DNA of 64,000 bases from assembly GCA_965205845.1 (NCBI GenBank), contig CBDBIG010000001.1, forward strand, positions 25,378-89,377. The letters are read 5' to 3'. The notes beneath the pieces are model-generated. The model was given only the letters and a program-made list of their open reading frames with translations. It was not told where the DNA came from and made no database searches. This stretch comes from CBDBIG01 sp965205845 [NCBI: bacterium]. GTDB lineage: Bacteria; SAR324. Numbering within the stretch: the first letter of the stretch is position 1; each line of letters begins with the position of its first letter. Positions 53,440 through 62,566 of this stretch are shown in pieces. The translations under genes and the position numbers were made by a program.

Positions 53440-56400
53440 TTATGCGATGTTTTGGCGTTTTGGCATAAGCAAGGTAAACATGCAAGGGGTAAAATACACG
53501 CTGGCAATGGTTGAAAAAAACAAACCTCCCAGCACCGCCGAGCCCAACCCACGGTAGAGTTCAGAGCCTGCCCCCGGAAGAAGCACCAATGGAGACAGCC
53601 CTAACACACTGGTGCAGGTGGTCATAAAAATGGGGCGGAGGCGCGTTTGTACGGACTGGCGTACTGCCAACTGGGCTGCCATGCCATTTTCGCGCACCAG
53701 CTTTAACGCTCGGCTCACAATTAAAATGGGGTTGTTCACCACAATTCCCACCATCATCAAAAAGCCTAGCATGGTGAGCATGTCTAACGGCTGTTTGACC
53801 AAAAACCAGTTCACACAGCGCAGCATAAAGACCCCACCCGCTGCTGCAATGGGTAGGCAGGCCAAAATAATCAAGGGGCTACGCAGGTCTTCAAACACAA
53901 CCACCAGCAAAATAATCGTAATCATCAAGGCCAGCAGAAGCCCACTTTGCAGGGATTTTCGCGTCTTGGTAAAGGCATCTGCCGATCCACTTAAACCAAA
54001 CCCAACCCCTTTGCGCAACGTATCTTTGGTGCTGGCAGGGGCAATTACCTTTTGCTCCAAGGTATCAAGGGCTTCTTCTAGGGCTAGATTGGGCGGGGGT
54101 TGTACCCGCAAGGTAAAAGCACGGCGTCCATTGATGTGGCGAATTTGGCTGGGGCCCACGGCTTCTTGCACCTTTGCCACGGCAGCAATGGGCAACCATT
54201 GCCCTTTGGGCGACAAAATGAGTCTCGTTTTTAGGTCTTCCACGCTTTCTAATGCGCCGTAAGAGGGATTAAGCATAATATCCATAGCCGAACCGTCCTC
54301 TTGGTGAAACTCGTCCACTTTACGCCCACCTGAGTATAGATCCAAGATGAGACCCAGATCTTGTGCCGAAAAACCTGCCAAAGCCGCCCGCTCAGGATTG
54401 GGAATCACGCGCACCTCGGGTTGGGCAAAGTCGTAACTTGGCAGCGGGCGTACTTGGGCCCCTGGCATTACCTCTGGAATGAGGGTGTCGAGATCCTTTG
54501 CCACCTGGGCGAGGTCTGCAATCCGGTTTCCGTAAATGTTTAGGTCAATCGAGCGCCCCGCTGCAAGGCCACGCGCAAACAGCGAGGTTTGGGTGGTAAA
54601 ACCGCGCACGCCTGGTAGGTTGTTGGCCACGTTGTTCATCACGGGAATGAGCTGGGATGCCTGGGCAGGGTTGTGCGCCACAACCCCCATTAAGGTGGCC
54701 GAGGTAAAGCTTAAAAAAAACGTGTGCTCAATGCGTGGAGTTTTGGTGTGCTCTGGACCAACGTACGGGGTTAGGCTTTCCATTGCTTGGCGCCCTAATG
54801 TCTCAAGGGATTTTTCATTATACCCCACGGGTGGAAACAGCAAGGAAAGCAGAAAATTGCGATTGCCTTTAGGCAAATATTCCAATTTTGGGGCGAGAAA
54901 CCATGCCAAAAAAATGCTTGCAAGGGAGATGCCAAGGCACATCATCGTCATGCGAGGCACACTGGTGAGCAACCAGTCGACCTGGCGCAATATCCCCACG
55001 CCCAATGCCGCACCCCTGCTGCGTATATTTTGGAATACCTGTATGAAGCGTTGGTGCAACACCCCATAGCACACGTTTGCCCATGTATAGGCACCGCTCC
55101 GTTGTAAATGCCGTAAATGGCCCGTGTGCAGCGCATTTTGCACGCGTACCCATGCCCCCGCCAAACCATGGCGCGGCGGGTCCTGGGCAGCATAGTTGCC
55201 CCGACCGAGGACCATTATGCGATACAATGTGGGAATGACCAGTAGAGAAACCAGCATGCTGAATATGATGGCAAATACGATAGCAAGGGCAATATCGCGA
55301 AAGAGCTGTCCCGCCACATCTTGGACAAACACCACAGGCAAAAACACTGCCACCGTGGTGAGGGTTGAGGCGATAATAGCCCCTTGCACCTGACCAATCG
55401 CTTTGGCTGAATCGACAATGGAAAGTTTCCCCGTTTTGGGATGGCGTGCGGTGTCCAAACTTTCGGCAGCCACAATGGCGGCATCAACCACCATCCCCAC
55501 TGCAAAGGCCAGCCCTGCCAAACTGATCACGTTAATATTACGCCCACTTATCCACATGCCCATCAGTGCACCCAGCACCGAAATGGGAATCGCGCAGGCC
55601 ACCACCAAAGATGTACGCCAGCTGCCTAAAAACAATGCCAAAGCAACAACGGCCAAAAACCCCCCTAGGTAAAGGTTTTGGGTAACCAACGAGATAGCCG
55701 TGTTAATATAGTAACTTGGATCGGATACCACCCGCATGCGCAAACCTTCGTGCTTTAAAATTCCTTGGTTTAGCGTGTTAATTTTGGCGTGTAGTTCCTG
55801 CGATATTTGGAGCACATTCGAACCTGCTTGCTTGTAAATAGGGGTGTTCATGGCCGCCCCATTGGGGGTTAGGGTGGTGCTTCCCTCGCTACCTAGCCCC
55901 ACACTAACCTCTGCTACATCGCCCAAACGCACCACGCTCGATGGGTTGGCACGCAAAATGATCTGTGCTAAATCAACCGCTTTTGTAGGGCGGTTTACCG
56001 TACGCACGGTGTACACCCGCTTGCCTTGTTCGATTTTTCCTGCTGAAACGTCTTTGTTTTCTGTGCGGATGCGCTGGATAATCTCGCTTAAGGACATGCG
56101 ATGCAAAGCCAGTTTTTCAGGTTGAAAGCGCACGTGAATTTGCGGGTCTCGCCCTCCGTACACGCGCATTTCGGCCACCCCTTGAATGTTCTCAATTTTA
56201 GGGATAATGCTTTCTTCAACAAAGTGCTTGTAGCTGCGAATGCTGTTGGCATTGCCTGCCAAGGCGTATACTTGGGCCCAGGCGATGGGGCTGGCACTTT
56301 GCCCCGATAAAATAACCCTTGGAGCCATGGCCGTAAGGGGAAAATTGGTTACTTGATCGAGTTGGTTAATCACGTAAATCAAGTGCTCTGGGAGGGTGCT

Positions 56401-56688
56401 GCCAATCTTAAACTCCAAGGTAACGTCTGCTCGCCCAAAAGCTGCACGGCTTTCCATATTAAGCAGACCGTCAAGTTTTTTTAGGCGCTTTTCTTGCGGG
56501 GTGATAATCTCGCGCTCCACCTCATAGGGGCTTGCCCCAGGCCAATAGGTGCGTACTGTGAGGCGTGGACGCTCCACATCGGGAGTGAGCTGAATGGGAA
56601 TGGCATACAGCGCATACAAGCCACAGGCAATCAAAAAAAACACCGCGGCACCCACCAATGCAGGGCGTTGCAAACAAAAACGTACCAT
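53440..56688 (-). CDS. RND-family efflux transporter, AcrB/hydrophobe-metal exporter type
   Basis: 1082 aa with the classic duplicated RND layout: TM1 (LVGAAVFFLIACGLYALYAI), large periplasmic loop, TM2-6 (VALALFLGSWRTSLVVACAI, AGLAFAVGMVVDAAIVAAES), second loop, TM8-12 (LLLALMITIILLVVVFEDLR, MLGFLMMVGIVVNNPILIVS). In TM4 the usual VDDA/VDNA proton-relay motif reads V401-D-A-A404, so only one acidic residue is present. No membrane-fusion or outer-membrane partner gene is adjacent. Exported substrate unknown. Confidence 0.9.
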   Translation of the reverse strand: MVRFCLQRPALVGAAVFFLIACGLYALYAIPIQLTPDVERPRLTVRTYWPGASPYEVEREIITPQEKRLKKLDGLLNMESRAAFGRADVTLEFKIGSTLPEHLIYVINQLDQVTNFPLTAMAPRVILSGQSASPIAWAQVYALAGNANSIRSYKHFVEESIIPKIENIQGVAEMRVYGGRDPQIHVRFQPEKLALHRMSLSEIIQRIRTENKDVSAGKIEQGKRVYTVRTVNRPTKAVDLAQIILRANPSSVVRLGDVAEVSVGLGSEGSTTLTPNGAAMNTPIYKQAGSNVLQISQELHAKINTLNQGILKHEGLRMRVVSDPSYYINTAISLVTQNLYLGGFLAVVALALFLGSWRTSLVVACAIPISVLGALMGMWISGRNINVISLAGLAFAVGMVVDAAIVAAESLDTARHPKTGKLSIVDSAKAIGQVQGAIIASTLTTVAVFLPVVFVQDVAGQLFRDIALAIVFAIIFSMLVSLLVIPTLYRIMVLGRGNYAAQDPPRHGLAGAWVRVQNALHTGHLRHLQRSGAYTWANVCYGVLHQRFIQVFQNIRSRGAALGVGILRQVDWLLTSVPRMTMMCLGISLASIFLAWFLAPKLEYLPKGNRNFLLSLLFPPVGYNEKSLETLGRQAMESLTPYVGPEHTKTPRIEHTFFLSFTSATLMGVVAHNPAQASQLIPVMNNVANNLPGVRGFTTQTSLFARGLAAGRSIDLNIYGNRIADLAQVAKDLDTLIPEVMPGAQVRPLPSYDFAQPEVRVIPNPERAALAGFSAQDLGLILDLYSGGRKVDEFHQEDGSAMDIMLNPSYGALESVEDLKTRLILSPKGQWLPIAAVAKVQEAVGPSQIRHINGRRAFTLRVQPPPNLALEEALDTLEQKVIAPASTKDTLRKGVGFGLSGSADAFTKTRKSLQSGLLLALMITIILLVVVFEDLRSPLIILACLPIAAAGGVFMLRCVNWFLVKQPLDMLTMLGFLMMVGIVVNNPILIVSRALKLVRENGMAAQLAVRQSVQTRLRPIFMTTCTSVLGLSPLVLLPGAGSELYRGLGSAVLGGLFFSTIASVYFTPCMFTLLMPKRQNIA

Positions 56689-56800
56689 CAGAGCGGTGCT
56701 TTTTTAAGGTAAAATGGAAGCGTACTCGCATACGCTAATGCGAAGATGTGCCTGGCAAATGGCGACAAGAGGGGTTTTTGCGTGTATCAAAAAGTGCTTG

Positions 56801-57424
56801 TTAAATGCGAATTTTGGCCCCTCCCGCGCCTGCAATGGGCTGCTTAATTTGCTGGGAAAATCCATGCAATACACGATGGGTCAGCCCCCAAATTGTCTCC
56901 CCTTGAAAGGCAATGCCCGCATAAATAAACGTGTCTCCACTGCGTGTGCGCGTGATTTTGGTGTGGTTTTCGACATTCCATAAATGCGCCAGGGGAATCC
57001 AGTACGCCCTAGCAACCTCGCTGGGTTGAGGCTTTAATGCAAGCAATTTACGCCCCACATAGTACACAAAGGGCCATAGGGTAAGCCCCACCAACGTGTC
57101 TCCAATACTCACCTCAACCTTAGGCAGTGCAGCCAGCAGCATGCTGGGAGTAAGGATCAAATTTACTTCCTCAGCACTTTCGCGTGCAGCCACGGCTTGA
57201 GGGTTCACATCTTTAGCGTCTGCACGCCCCCCAGGTAAGGCCATGTGTCCCGACCACGGATCTCCCGTACGTTCAACGCGCCGAATAAAGCACAAGTGCA
57301 AATCATCACCCATTCCCGCAAGGGCCAAAGCGACTGAGGCATGCTGGGGTTGGGGTGAGAAAGCGGTCATGTCCTCAGGGGGTTTTGCCCTTAGTACGTT
57401 GGCAATGGCATGTAAATGCAACAT
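56801..57424 (-). CDS. Nudix hydrolase, CoA-pyrophosphatase (NudL)-like
   Basis: 207 aa. Hydrolyses a nucleoside-diphosphate-linked compound. Nudix box: GGRADAKDVNPQAVAARESAEEVNL (in two parts: GGRADAKD, AARESAEEVNL), with PGG just before and the CoA-type pattern D-V-(N/S)-x-x-x-x-A-x-RE-x-x-EE. The surrounding SGHMALPGG and W-P-F-V-Y-Y segment fit the NudL group. Start MLHLHAIANVL at 57424 or MTAFSPQPQ at 57370 are both possible. Substrate not proven. Confidence 0.75.
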   Translation of the reverse strand: MLHLHAIANVLRAKPPEDMTAFSPQPQHASVALALAGMGDDLHLCFIRRVERTGDPWSGHMALPGGRADAKDVNPQAVAARESAEEVNLILTPSMLLAALPKVEVSIGDTLVGLTLWPFVYYVGRKLLALKPQPSEVARAYWIPLAHLWNVENHTKITRTRSGDTFIYAGIAFQGETIWGLTHRVLHGFSQQIKQPIAGAGGAKIRI

Positions 57425-57490
57425 ACGAATAACCCTTCGTCATTCATGGGTATTTTTTCAAAACCATTCTACCATGACTCTCTCCCCAAA

Positions 57491-57693
57491 GAGCCAGTGC
57501 GCCATCCTTTGCAGACGTGCCACGAATCCACACGCTTTGGCTCAAGGATTGTAAACATTCCCCATCACCACCCCACAGTGCCCCATCCTTTGAGATAAGC
57601 CCATGCCCCCCAAGGAGCCAGTGCGCCATCCTTTGCAGACGTGCCACGAATCCACACGCTTTGGCTCAAGGATTGTAAACATTCCCCATCACC
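57491..57693. repeat. 79-bp direct repeat, two copies 124 bp apart
   Basis: GAGCCAGTGCGCCATCCTTT at 57491 and again at 57615, matching through CCCCATCACC (57569 and 57693). The spacer carries a shorter related piece (CCCCATCCTTTGAGATAAGC). Non-coding; upstream of the Nudix gene. Confidence 0.9.
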
Positions 57694-57766
57694 CCTTTCA
57701 GGCGTTTCAACCCACTTTGCATTTTACACGCAAAAAAGAAACCTTGTTTCAAACAAACCAGGGTGT

Positions 57767-58369
57767 TTAAAGGAGGCCGGTCAAGGGCGCGGGGTGCTTG
57801 CGTTGCATTTGGTAGGCATCATCTCCATTTTTATAATAGCCAGCAATCATGTGGTGGATTTTAAAGCCATAGCGCTGGTAAAAACGCATCGCCTTGACGT
57901 TGTGAGTATTCACTTGCAAGCTAAGATAGGCACGTGGTACTTGGCTTTGCTGGCAGGCCGCAAACCAATGGGCCATCAACCACTGCCCCAAGCCTTGACT
58001 ACGAAAACCAGCCCCCACCACCAAACTGTCCAAATTATTTCTGTGTTGTTCGGGGTGGTAAATGCAAAAACCAACAATATCGGCATGCGTTTCACGGTTT
58101 AGTACCATGCAGGCATAGTTCGGACTAATCACCGCCCCTTGAATAAGTTTGCGCCCCCAGGGTGTGGTAAATGCTTCGTTCTCCAAACGCAGCATGGCAG
58201 AAACATGGCCTGCCCTCGCAGGTTGCAACTTTGTACCTTGGGCCAAGGCTTGGGGTACAGGCTTGTATTTTGCTGACACCCCTGCGTAATCCATTTGACC
58301 AGCGTGGTGCCCCTGCCCTTTTTGCATGGTGGGCGTCGGGTCCAACGGCGGGTGCAATGTATTTTTCAC
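57767..58369 (-). CDS. rimI: GNAT N-acetyltransferase, RimI-like
   Basis: N-terminal acetyltransferase of ribosomal protein S18. Up to 200 aa; the first 50 residues are not conserved, so the true start may be nearer MDYAGVSAKY or later. GNAT motif A: NLDSLVVGAGFRSQGLGQWL (acetyl-CoA loop R/QxxGxG), then SLQVNTHNVKAMRFYQRYGF and the RimI-type end YYKNGDDAYQMQ. Adjacent to pgk on the same strand. Confidence 0.8.
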   Translation of the reverse strand: MKNTLHPPLDPTPTMQKGQGHHAGQMDYAGVSAKYKPVPQALAQGTKLQPARAGHVSAMLRLENEAFTTPWGRKLIQGAVISPNYACMVLNRETHADIVGFCIYHPEQHRNNLDSLVVGAGFRSQGLGQWLMAHWFAACQQSQVPRAYLSLQVNTHNVKAMRFYQRYGFKIHHMIAGYYKNGDDAYQMQRKHPAPLTGLL

Positions 58370-58481
58370 AAAATCTCCCCCATGGTATCAAAAAATGTCA
58401 ACCCCCGGAATCCTTAGTCGTGGAGGTTGGTTTTGTTTTACAAACCAGGGCTTTGCCCACGCCAACCCATTTTAAACAGGC

Positions 58482-59681
58482 TCAAGCGGTGTCGGGAAGA
58501 GCATCCAAACCAGGCATAGGCTTGCCTTCTAAAAATTCTAACATAGCCCCACCGCCTGTGGATACATGCGCCATTTGATCGGCTACCCCTGCTATTTGAA
58601 CGGCTTCAATTGAGTTGCCACCACCCACCACGCTCAGACCTTTACCTTTGGCAAGGGCCTTTGCCAAGTTCAAGGTGCCTTTGGCAAAGGCGGGAATCTC
58701 AAACATGCCAAGAGGACCATTCCAGAGCACTATTTTAGCACGCTCGATGATATTAATGTAGACCTGCAAGGTAATAGGCCCTATGTCTAGCCCCATCCAC
58801 CCTTTAGGGATGTCAACCGATTGGCAGGTTTTGACCAAGGCATCTTTAGTGGCGCTTTGGGCAATGATGTGATCGACAGGCAGCACAATCGAGCCTCCCG
58901 CTTTGGGGGCTTCTTCAAGGAGTTCGTTGGCCAGCGTAAGCAGTTCGGGTTGCACAAAAGAAGCCCCTACCATGCGCCCTTGCGCTTGCAAAAAGGTGTA
59001 GGCCATCGCCCCGCCAATCATAATGGTTTCCACTTTTTGCAATAAAGCACGCAGCACGCCAATTTTATCGCTTACCTTAGCGCCCCCAATAATGGCTACG
59101 CGCGGTTTTTTGCGCCTTTCTTGAAGCATGTTACCTAAAAAAGAAACTTCTTTTTTCATGAGTAAACCCCAGGCTGCCTGCTTAAAGAAATGCACACAGG
59201 CACTTACCGAGGCATGGGCGCGATGGGCTGCACCAAAGGCATCGTTTACATACACATCGCCCAATTTGGCCAGCTGGCGCGCAAAATCCGGATTATTTTC
59301 CTCCTCGCCAGTATGGAAGCGCACATTTTCAAGCAGCAATACCCCACCTATTGCCAAAGCCTTCACTGCCGCCAAAGCTTCATCCCCCACGCAATTTGTG
59401 CAAAAGCCTACAGGTCGACCTAACAATTTTTGGAGGTGTACGACAATGGGTTGCAGGGAATACTGGCTTGTAGGCCTGCCTTTGGGGCGCCCTAAATGGC
59501 TGATGAGGACCACCCGTACATTGCTTTTGAGCAGTTTTTGAAGGGTGGGCAACACGGCCAATATGCGGCTATCATCGCCAATTTGCCCATTTTGTATGGG
59601 CACGTTAAGGTCTGCGCGAAGCAGCACCGTTTTGCCCTCTAAATCAAGGTCATCCAATTCTTTTTTACGCATGATGGTCAT
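58482..59681 (-). CDS. pgk: Phosphoglycerate kinase
   Basis: Glycolysis/gluconeogenesis; transfers phosphate between 1,3-bisphosphoglycerate and ADP. 399 aa from the ATG at 59681, or 396 from the ATG at 59672 (MRKKELDDLDLEGK). Signatures: VLLRADLNVPIQNGQIGDDS, ISHLGRPKG, YVNDAFGAAHRAHASV, IIGGAKVSDKIGVLRALLQK, IVLWNGPLGMFEIPAFAKGT and STGGGAMLEFLEG. Confidence 0.97.
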   Translation of the reverse strand: MTIMRKKELDDLDLEGKTVLLRADLNVPIQNGQIGDDSRILAVLPTLQKLLKSNVRVVLISHLGRPKGRPTSQYSLQPIVVHLQKLLGRPVGFCTNCVGDEALAAVKALAIGGVLLLENVRFHTGEEENNPDFARQLAKLGDVYVNDAFGAAHRAHASVSACVHFFKQAAWGLLMKKEVSFLGNMLQERRKKPRVAIIGGAKVSDKIGVLRALLQKVETIMIGGAMAYTFLQAQGRMVGASFVQPELLTLANELLEEAPKAGGSIVLPVDHIIAQSATKDALVKTCQSVDIPKGWMGLDIGPITLQVYINIIERAKIVLWNGPLGMFEIPAFAKGTLNLAKALAKGKGLSVVGGGNSIEAVQIAGVADQMAHVSTGGGAMLEFLEGKPMPGLDALPDTA

Positions 59682-59842
59682 GGTTTTTGCCTAACAAACT
59701 TTAAAAACACCCGTTTAACACGTACGCTGTAGTGACGTCGCCAAACCACCACGGTTTATATTGCCACACTTGCTATGCTACCTATAGAGTCACTGGTTAC
59801 ACGCTTTGCTTCCTAAACGCACGCAAAAAAGAAAGGGTTTTT

Positions 59843-60961
59843 ATGCAAAAGCATCCCGTGACCATGGTTGAGCCACCGCGCCCGTTTTTAAACAAAACAC
59901 CCCCACCTAAACAAGAAGCAGCCTCTGAGAATATGCCCTTGGAAGAGGGTAAAACCGCCGAAACGGATGTGCAAAACGCCCTTACCAGTGCCTTAACCCC
60001 ACCCATGCGGTTTATGATTAATCGCCAGTCCGCTGTGCCATTGCATATTCAAATTAAAGAACAAATTCGCTATGCCATAGTAAGCAATACTTACCGCCCT
60101 GGCCAAATGTTGCCCTCCATTCGCGAGCTCACCGCAGAACTGGGGATTCACCGCAATACAGTGCACCGCGTTTACCTTGAACTACAGGCCAACGGTTTGT
60201 TGGTGTCCTTGCCTGGCAAGGGCGTTTTTGTTAACGAGCGCTTAGCACAGGGACCTTCACACCGTGAGTGGGGAGAGGTGCACCATTTAATCGAATGCTT
60301 TTTTGAAAAAAACAGTGCCTTGGGTGTCAATGCCCTAAGTGCGGCGCATTTGGTAATGCAACGGGCAGGGGACTATGATGCGCGTCATCCATCCATTGCC
60401 TTTATTGAGTGTACCAGCCACCAATCTCATGCTTTAGGCAAGGAAATTGCGCGCCATTTTGGAGTGAAAGTGGAGCACTGCGTGCTTGAAGATCTGCGCC
60501 AAAACCCCAAAATTTTGGGAAAGCACCTCTACCACCTGATTACAAGCATGTTTCATGCGGACGAGGTCCAGAGTTTGGTGAACACCACCGCCAAATCGAA
60601 CAAACGCAAGGTACACACCGTGGCTTTCGATCTACACCCCAGCACTTGGGATATGCTGCAAAATTTGCCTGTAGACACGCAGCTTGCTTTTATTTGTCAC
60701 GATGCCAATACCGAGGAGGTAATTGGCAAGCAGGTGGAAGAATGTGCGCCCCCGGGAATCTTGATGGGCTGTGCCAATTTGGACAGCCCCGAGTACGCCC
60801 TTGAGATGATTGCAAAAGCAAAGGTATTGCTGATTACCGAACCTGCTGCTGCCTTTTGCATTAAGCACGCAACCCCACAGCATCAATTGCTCGAGCTGCA
60901 TTTTGCGCTCAATGCAGCCTCAGTTGAGCAGGTGGCGCGGCGCGTGCTGCACCGCCCTTGA
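59843..60961 (+). CDS. GntR-family transcriptional regulator
   Basis: 372 aa from the ATG at 59843 (MQKHPVTMVEPPRPFL), with AAAGGG upstream; the frame is open for 37 codons before this. An acidic, Pro-rich leader, then the GntR winged helix: PLHIQIKEQIRYAIVSNTYR, PGQMLPSIRELTAELGIHRN, TVHRVYLELQANGLLVSLPG. The C-terminal effector domain (RHPSIAFIECTSHQSHALGK, VKVEHCVLEDL) resembles the UTRA/periplasmic-sensor type but I cannot name the ligand. Divergent from pgk, so pgk may be a target; that is inference. Confidence 0.85.
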   Translation: MQKHPVTMVEPPRPFLNKTPPPKQEAASENMPLEEGKTAETDVQNALTSALTPPMRFMINRQSAVPLHIQIKEQIRYAIVSNTYRPGQMLPSIRELTAELGIHRNTVHRVYLELQANGLLVSLPGKGVFVNERLAQGPSHREWGEVHHLIECFFEKNSALGVNALSAAHLVMQRAGDYDARHPSIAFIECTSHQSHALGKEIARHFGVKVEHCVLEDLRQNPKILGKHLYHLITSMFHADEVQSLVNTTAKSNKRKVHTVAFDLHPSTWDMLQNLPVDTQLAFICHDANTEEVIGKQVEECAPPGILMGCANLDSPEYALEMIAKAKVLLITEPAAAFCIKHATPQHQLLELHFALNAASVEQVARRVLHRP

Positions 60962-61090
60962 CACACTTAACTTGCCATTGGCATGTGGTTCTTAAATTCA
61001 CCAACGGCACCCGTGAGCCACACGGTAAGCTCTTGCGTGTGTGCCCACGATGCACATCCTTTTTTTTAACCCCCCCCCATAAGCATTGCG

Positions 61091-62551
61091 ATGAATACCC
61101 CTTTGTTAGACCTGCCCTTAAAACCACCAAAACACGTACATTTACTGGGCATTTGCGGGGCAGGCATGGCGGCCTTGGCCGCAGGTTTGGTAGCCCAAGG
61201 GGTGGTGGTAACGGGATCTGACAAAGCCGCCTTGCCCCCTATGAGCGATGTGCTGGCGCAGTTGGGTGTCACCCCCAACCCAGGCTATGCCGCAGAACAC
61301 CTGCCCCAACACACCCAATGGGTGGTGGTGGGCAACGTGGTTAGCGCGGGCAATGCAGAAGAACAAGCTGCCAGAGAACGTGGTATCCCATGCATATCGA
61401 TGCCCCAAGCCATTCGCCGTTGGCTGATGGGTGAGCGCGATGTGGTGTGTGTGGCGGGCACCCATGGCAAAACCACCACCACCTCACTCACGGCACATTT
61501 GCTACATCATGCGGGGCTGAACCCGGGGTTTTTGGCGGGTGGCAGTGCCAAAAATTTCTCGGCCAATATGCTGCTTGGCCACCCAAACAGCCCCTTTGTG
61601 GTCGAAGGTGATGAATACGACAGTGCACATTTTGACAAAACGGCCAAGTTTTTTAAGTATGCGCCGCGTTGGGTGGTGCTCACCAGTTTAGAATTTGATC
61701 ATGCCGATATTTATACCAATTTGGATGCGATTCGCCGTGCCTTTACCCAGCTGGTTTGTATGCTGCCCCAAAATGGCTTGCTACTTGCCTGTGTTGATCA
61801 AGTTCACGTGGCCGATTTGCTCGAAGCCTGCAAAGATTACATTGCCAGTCCTGTGATCCGCTATGGGTTTTCTTCCCAAGCCGACTGCCGCATTACCCAC
61901 TGGGAGGACAATGGCCAAGCAAGCATCTTCAAAACCCATTGGCAAGGTCAGTTTCAACTCTGGAAATCTCCCATGGTGGGGCAACACAATGCCCAAAATT
62001 TTGTAGCTGCCATGCTCATGGGTGCCACCCTTGGCATTTCGCCCACCGTACTTGCCCAAGGATTAGGGGCCTTTCAAGGGGTGCAAAGGCGGCAAGATGT
62101 GCTGGGCAAAGCCCATGGGAGCGTGGTGATTGACGATTTTGCCCATCATCCCACCGCCGTCACGCAAACTTTGCAAGCCCTTAAAGCGCGCTACCCAAAC
62201 CAGCGCCTGTGGGCGGTGTTTGAGCCCCGGAGCTTTACCGCACGCAGTATGCATTTTCAGCACGAATGGCCCCTGGCTTTGCATAACGCCGATGCGATTG
62301 CCCTTGCAACCCCCTATTCTAGTACGTATTCTGCCAGTACCCAAGCCTTGGATGTTGCCAAGGTGGTGGCCGATTTACAAAAACAAGGGCGCCATGCATG
62401 GACGGCACCCAATACCAAAGCCATTGCCCAGCGTTTGGTGGCAGAGCAACGGGTAGGTGATGTTTTTGTCCTGATGTCTAATGGTGCTTTTGATGGGTTA
62501 GGGCAACAGCTACTCACAAAGTTAACCCAAAAACAACAAACACCCCCATGA
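61091..62551 (+). CDS. mpl: UDP-N-acetylmuramate:L-alanyl-gamma-D-glutamyl-meso-DAP ligase Mpl
   Basis: Peptidoglycan recycling: reattaches the salvaged tripeptide to UDP-MurNAc. 486 aa Mur ligase. HLLGICGAGMAALAAGL at the start (NADH/UDP-binding-like fold of MurC/Mpl), P-loop CVAGTHGKTTTTSL, EGDEYDSAHFDKTAKFFKYA, LTSLEFDHADIY, and IDDFAHHPTAVTQTL, a combination typical of Mpl rather than MurC. Followed closely by a TraB-type gene. Its presence fits a DAP-type murein, like MurE at the other end of the window. Confidence 0.93.
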   Translation: MNTPLLDLPLKPPKHVHLLGICGAGMAALAAGLVAQGVVVTGSDKAALPPMSDVLAQLGVTPNPGYAAEHLPQHTQWVVVGNVVSAGNAEEQAARERGIPCISMPQAIRRWLMGERDVVCVAGTHGKTTTTSLTAHLLHHAGLNPGFLAGGSAKNFSANMLLGHPNSPFVVEGDEYDSAHFDKTAKFFKYAPRWVVLTSLEFDHADIYTNLDAIRRAFTQLVCMLPQNGLLLACVDQVHVADLLEACKDYIASPVIRYGFSSQADCRITHWEDNGQASIFKTHWQGQFQLWKSPMVGQHNAQNFVAAMLMGATLGISPTVLAQGLGAFQGVQRRQDVLGKAHGSVVIDDFAHHPTAVTQTLQALKARYPNQRLWAVFEPRSFTARSMHFQHEWPLALHNADAIALATPYSSTYSASTQALDVAKVVADLQKQGRHAWTAPNTKAIAQRLVAEQRVGDVFVLMSNGAFDGLGQQLLTKLTQKQQTPP

Positions 62552-62566
62552 ACAGCCACCCCACCC

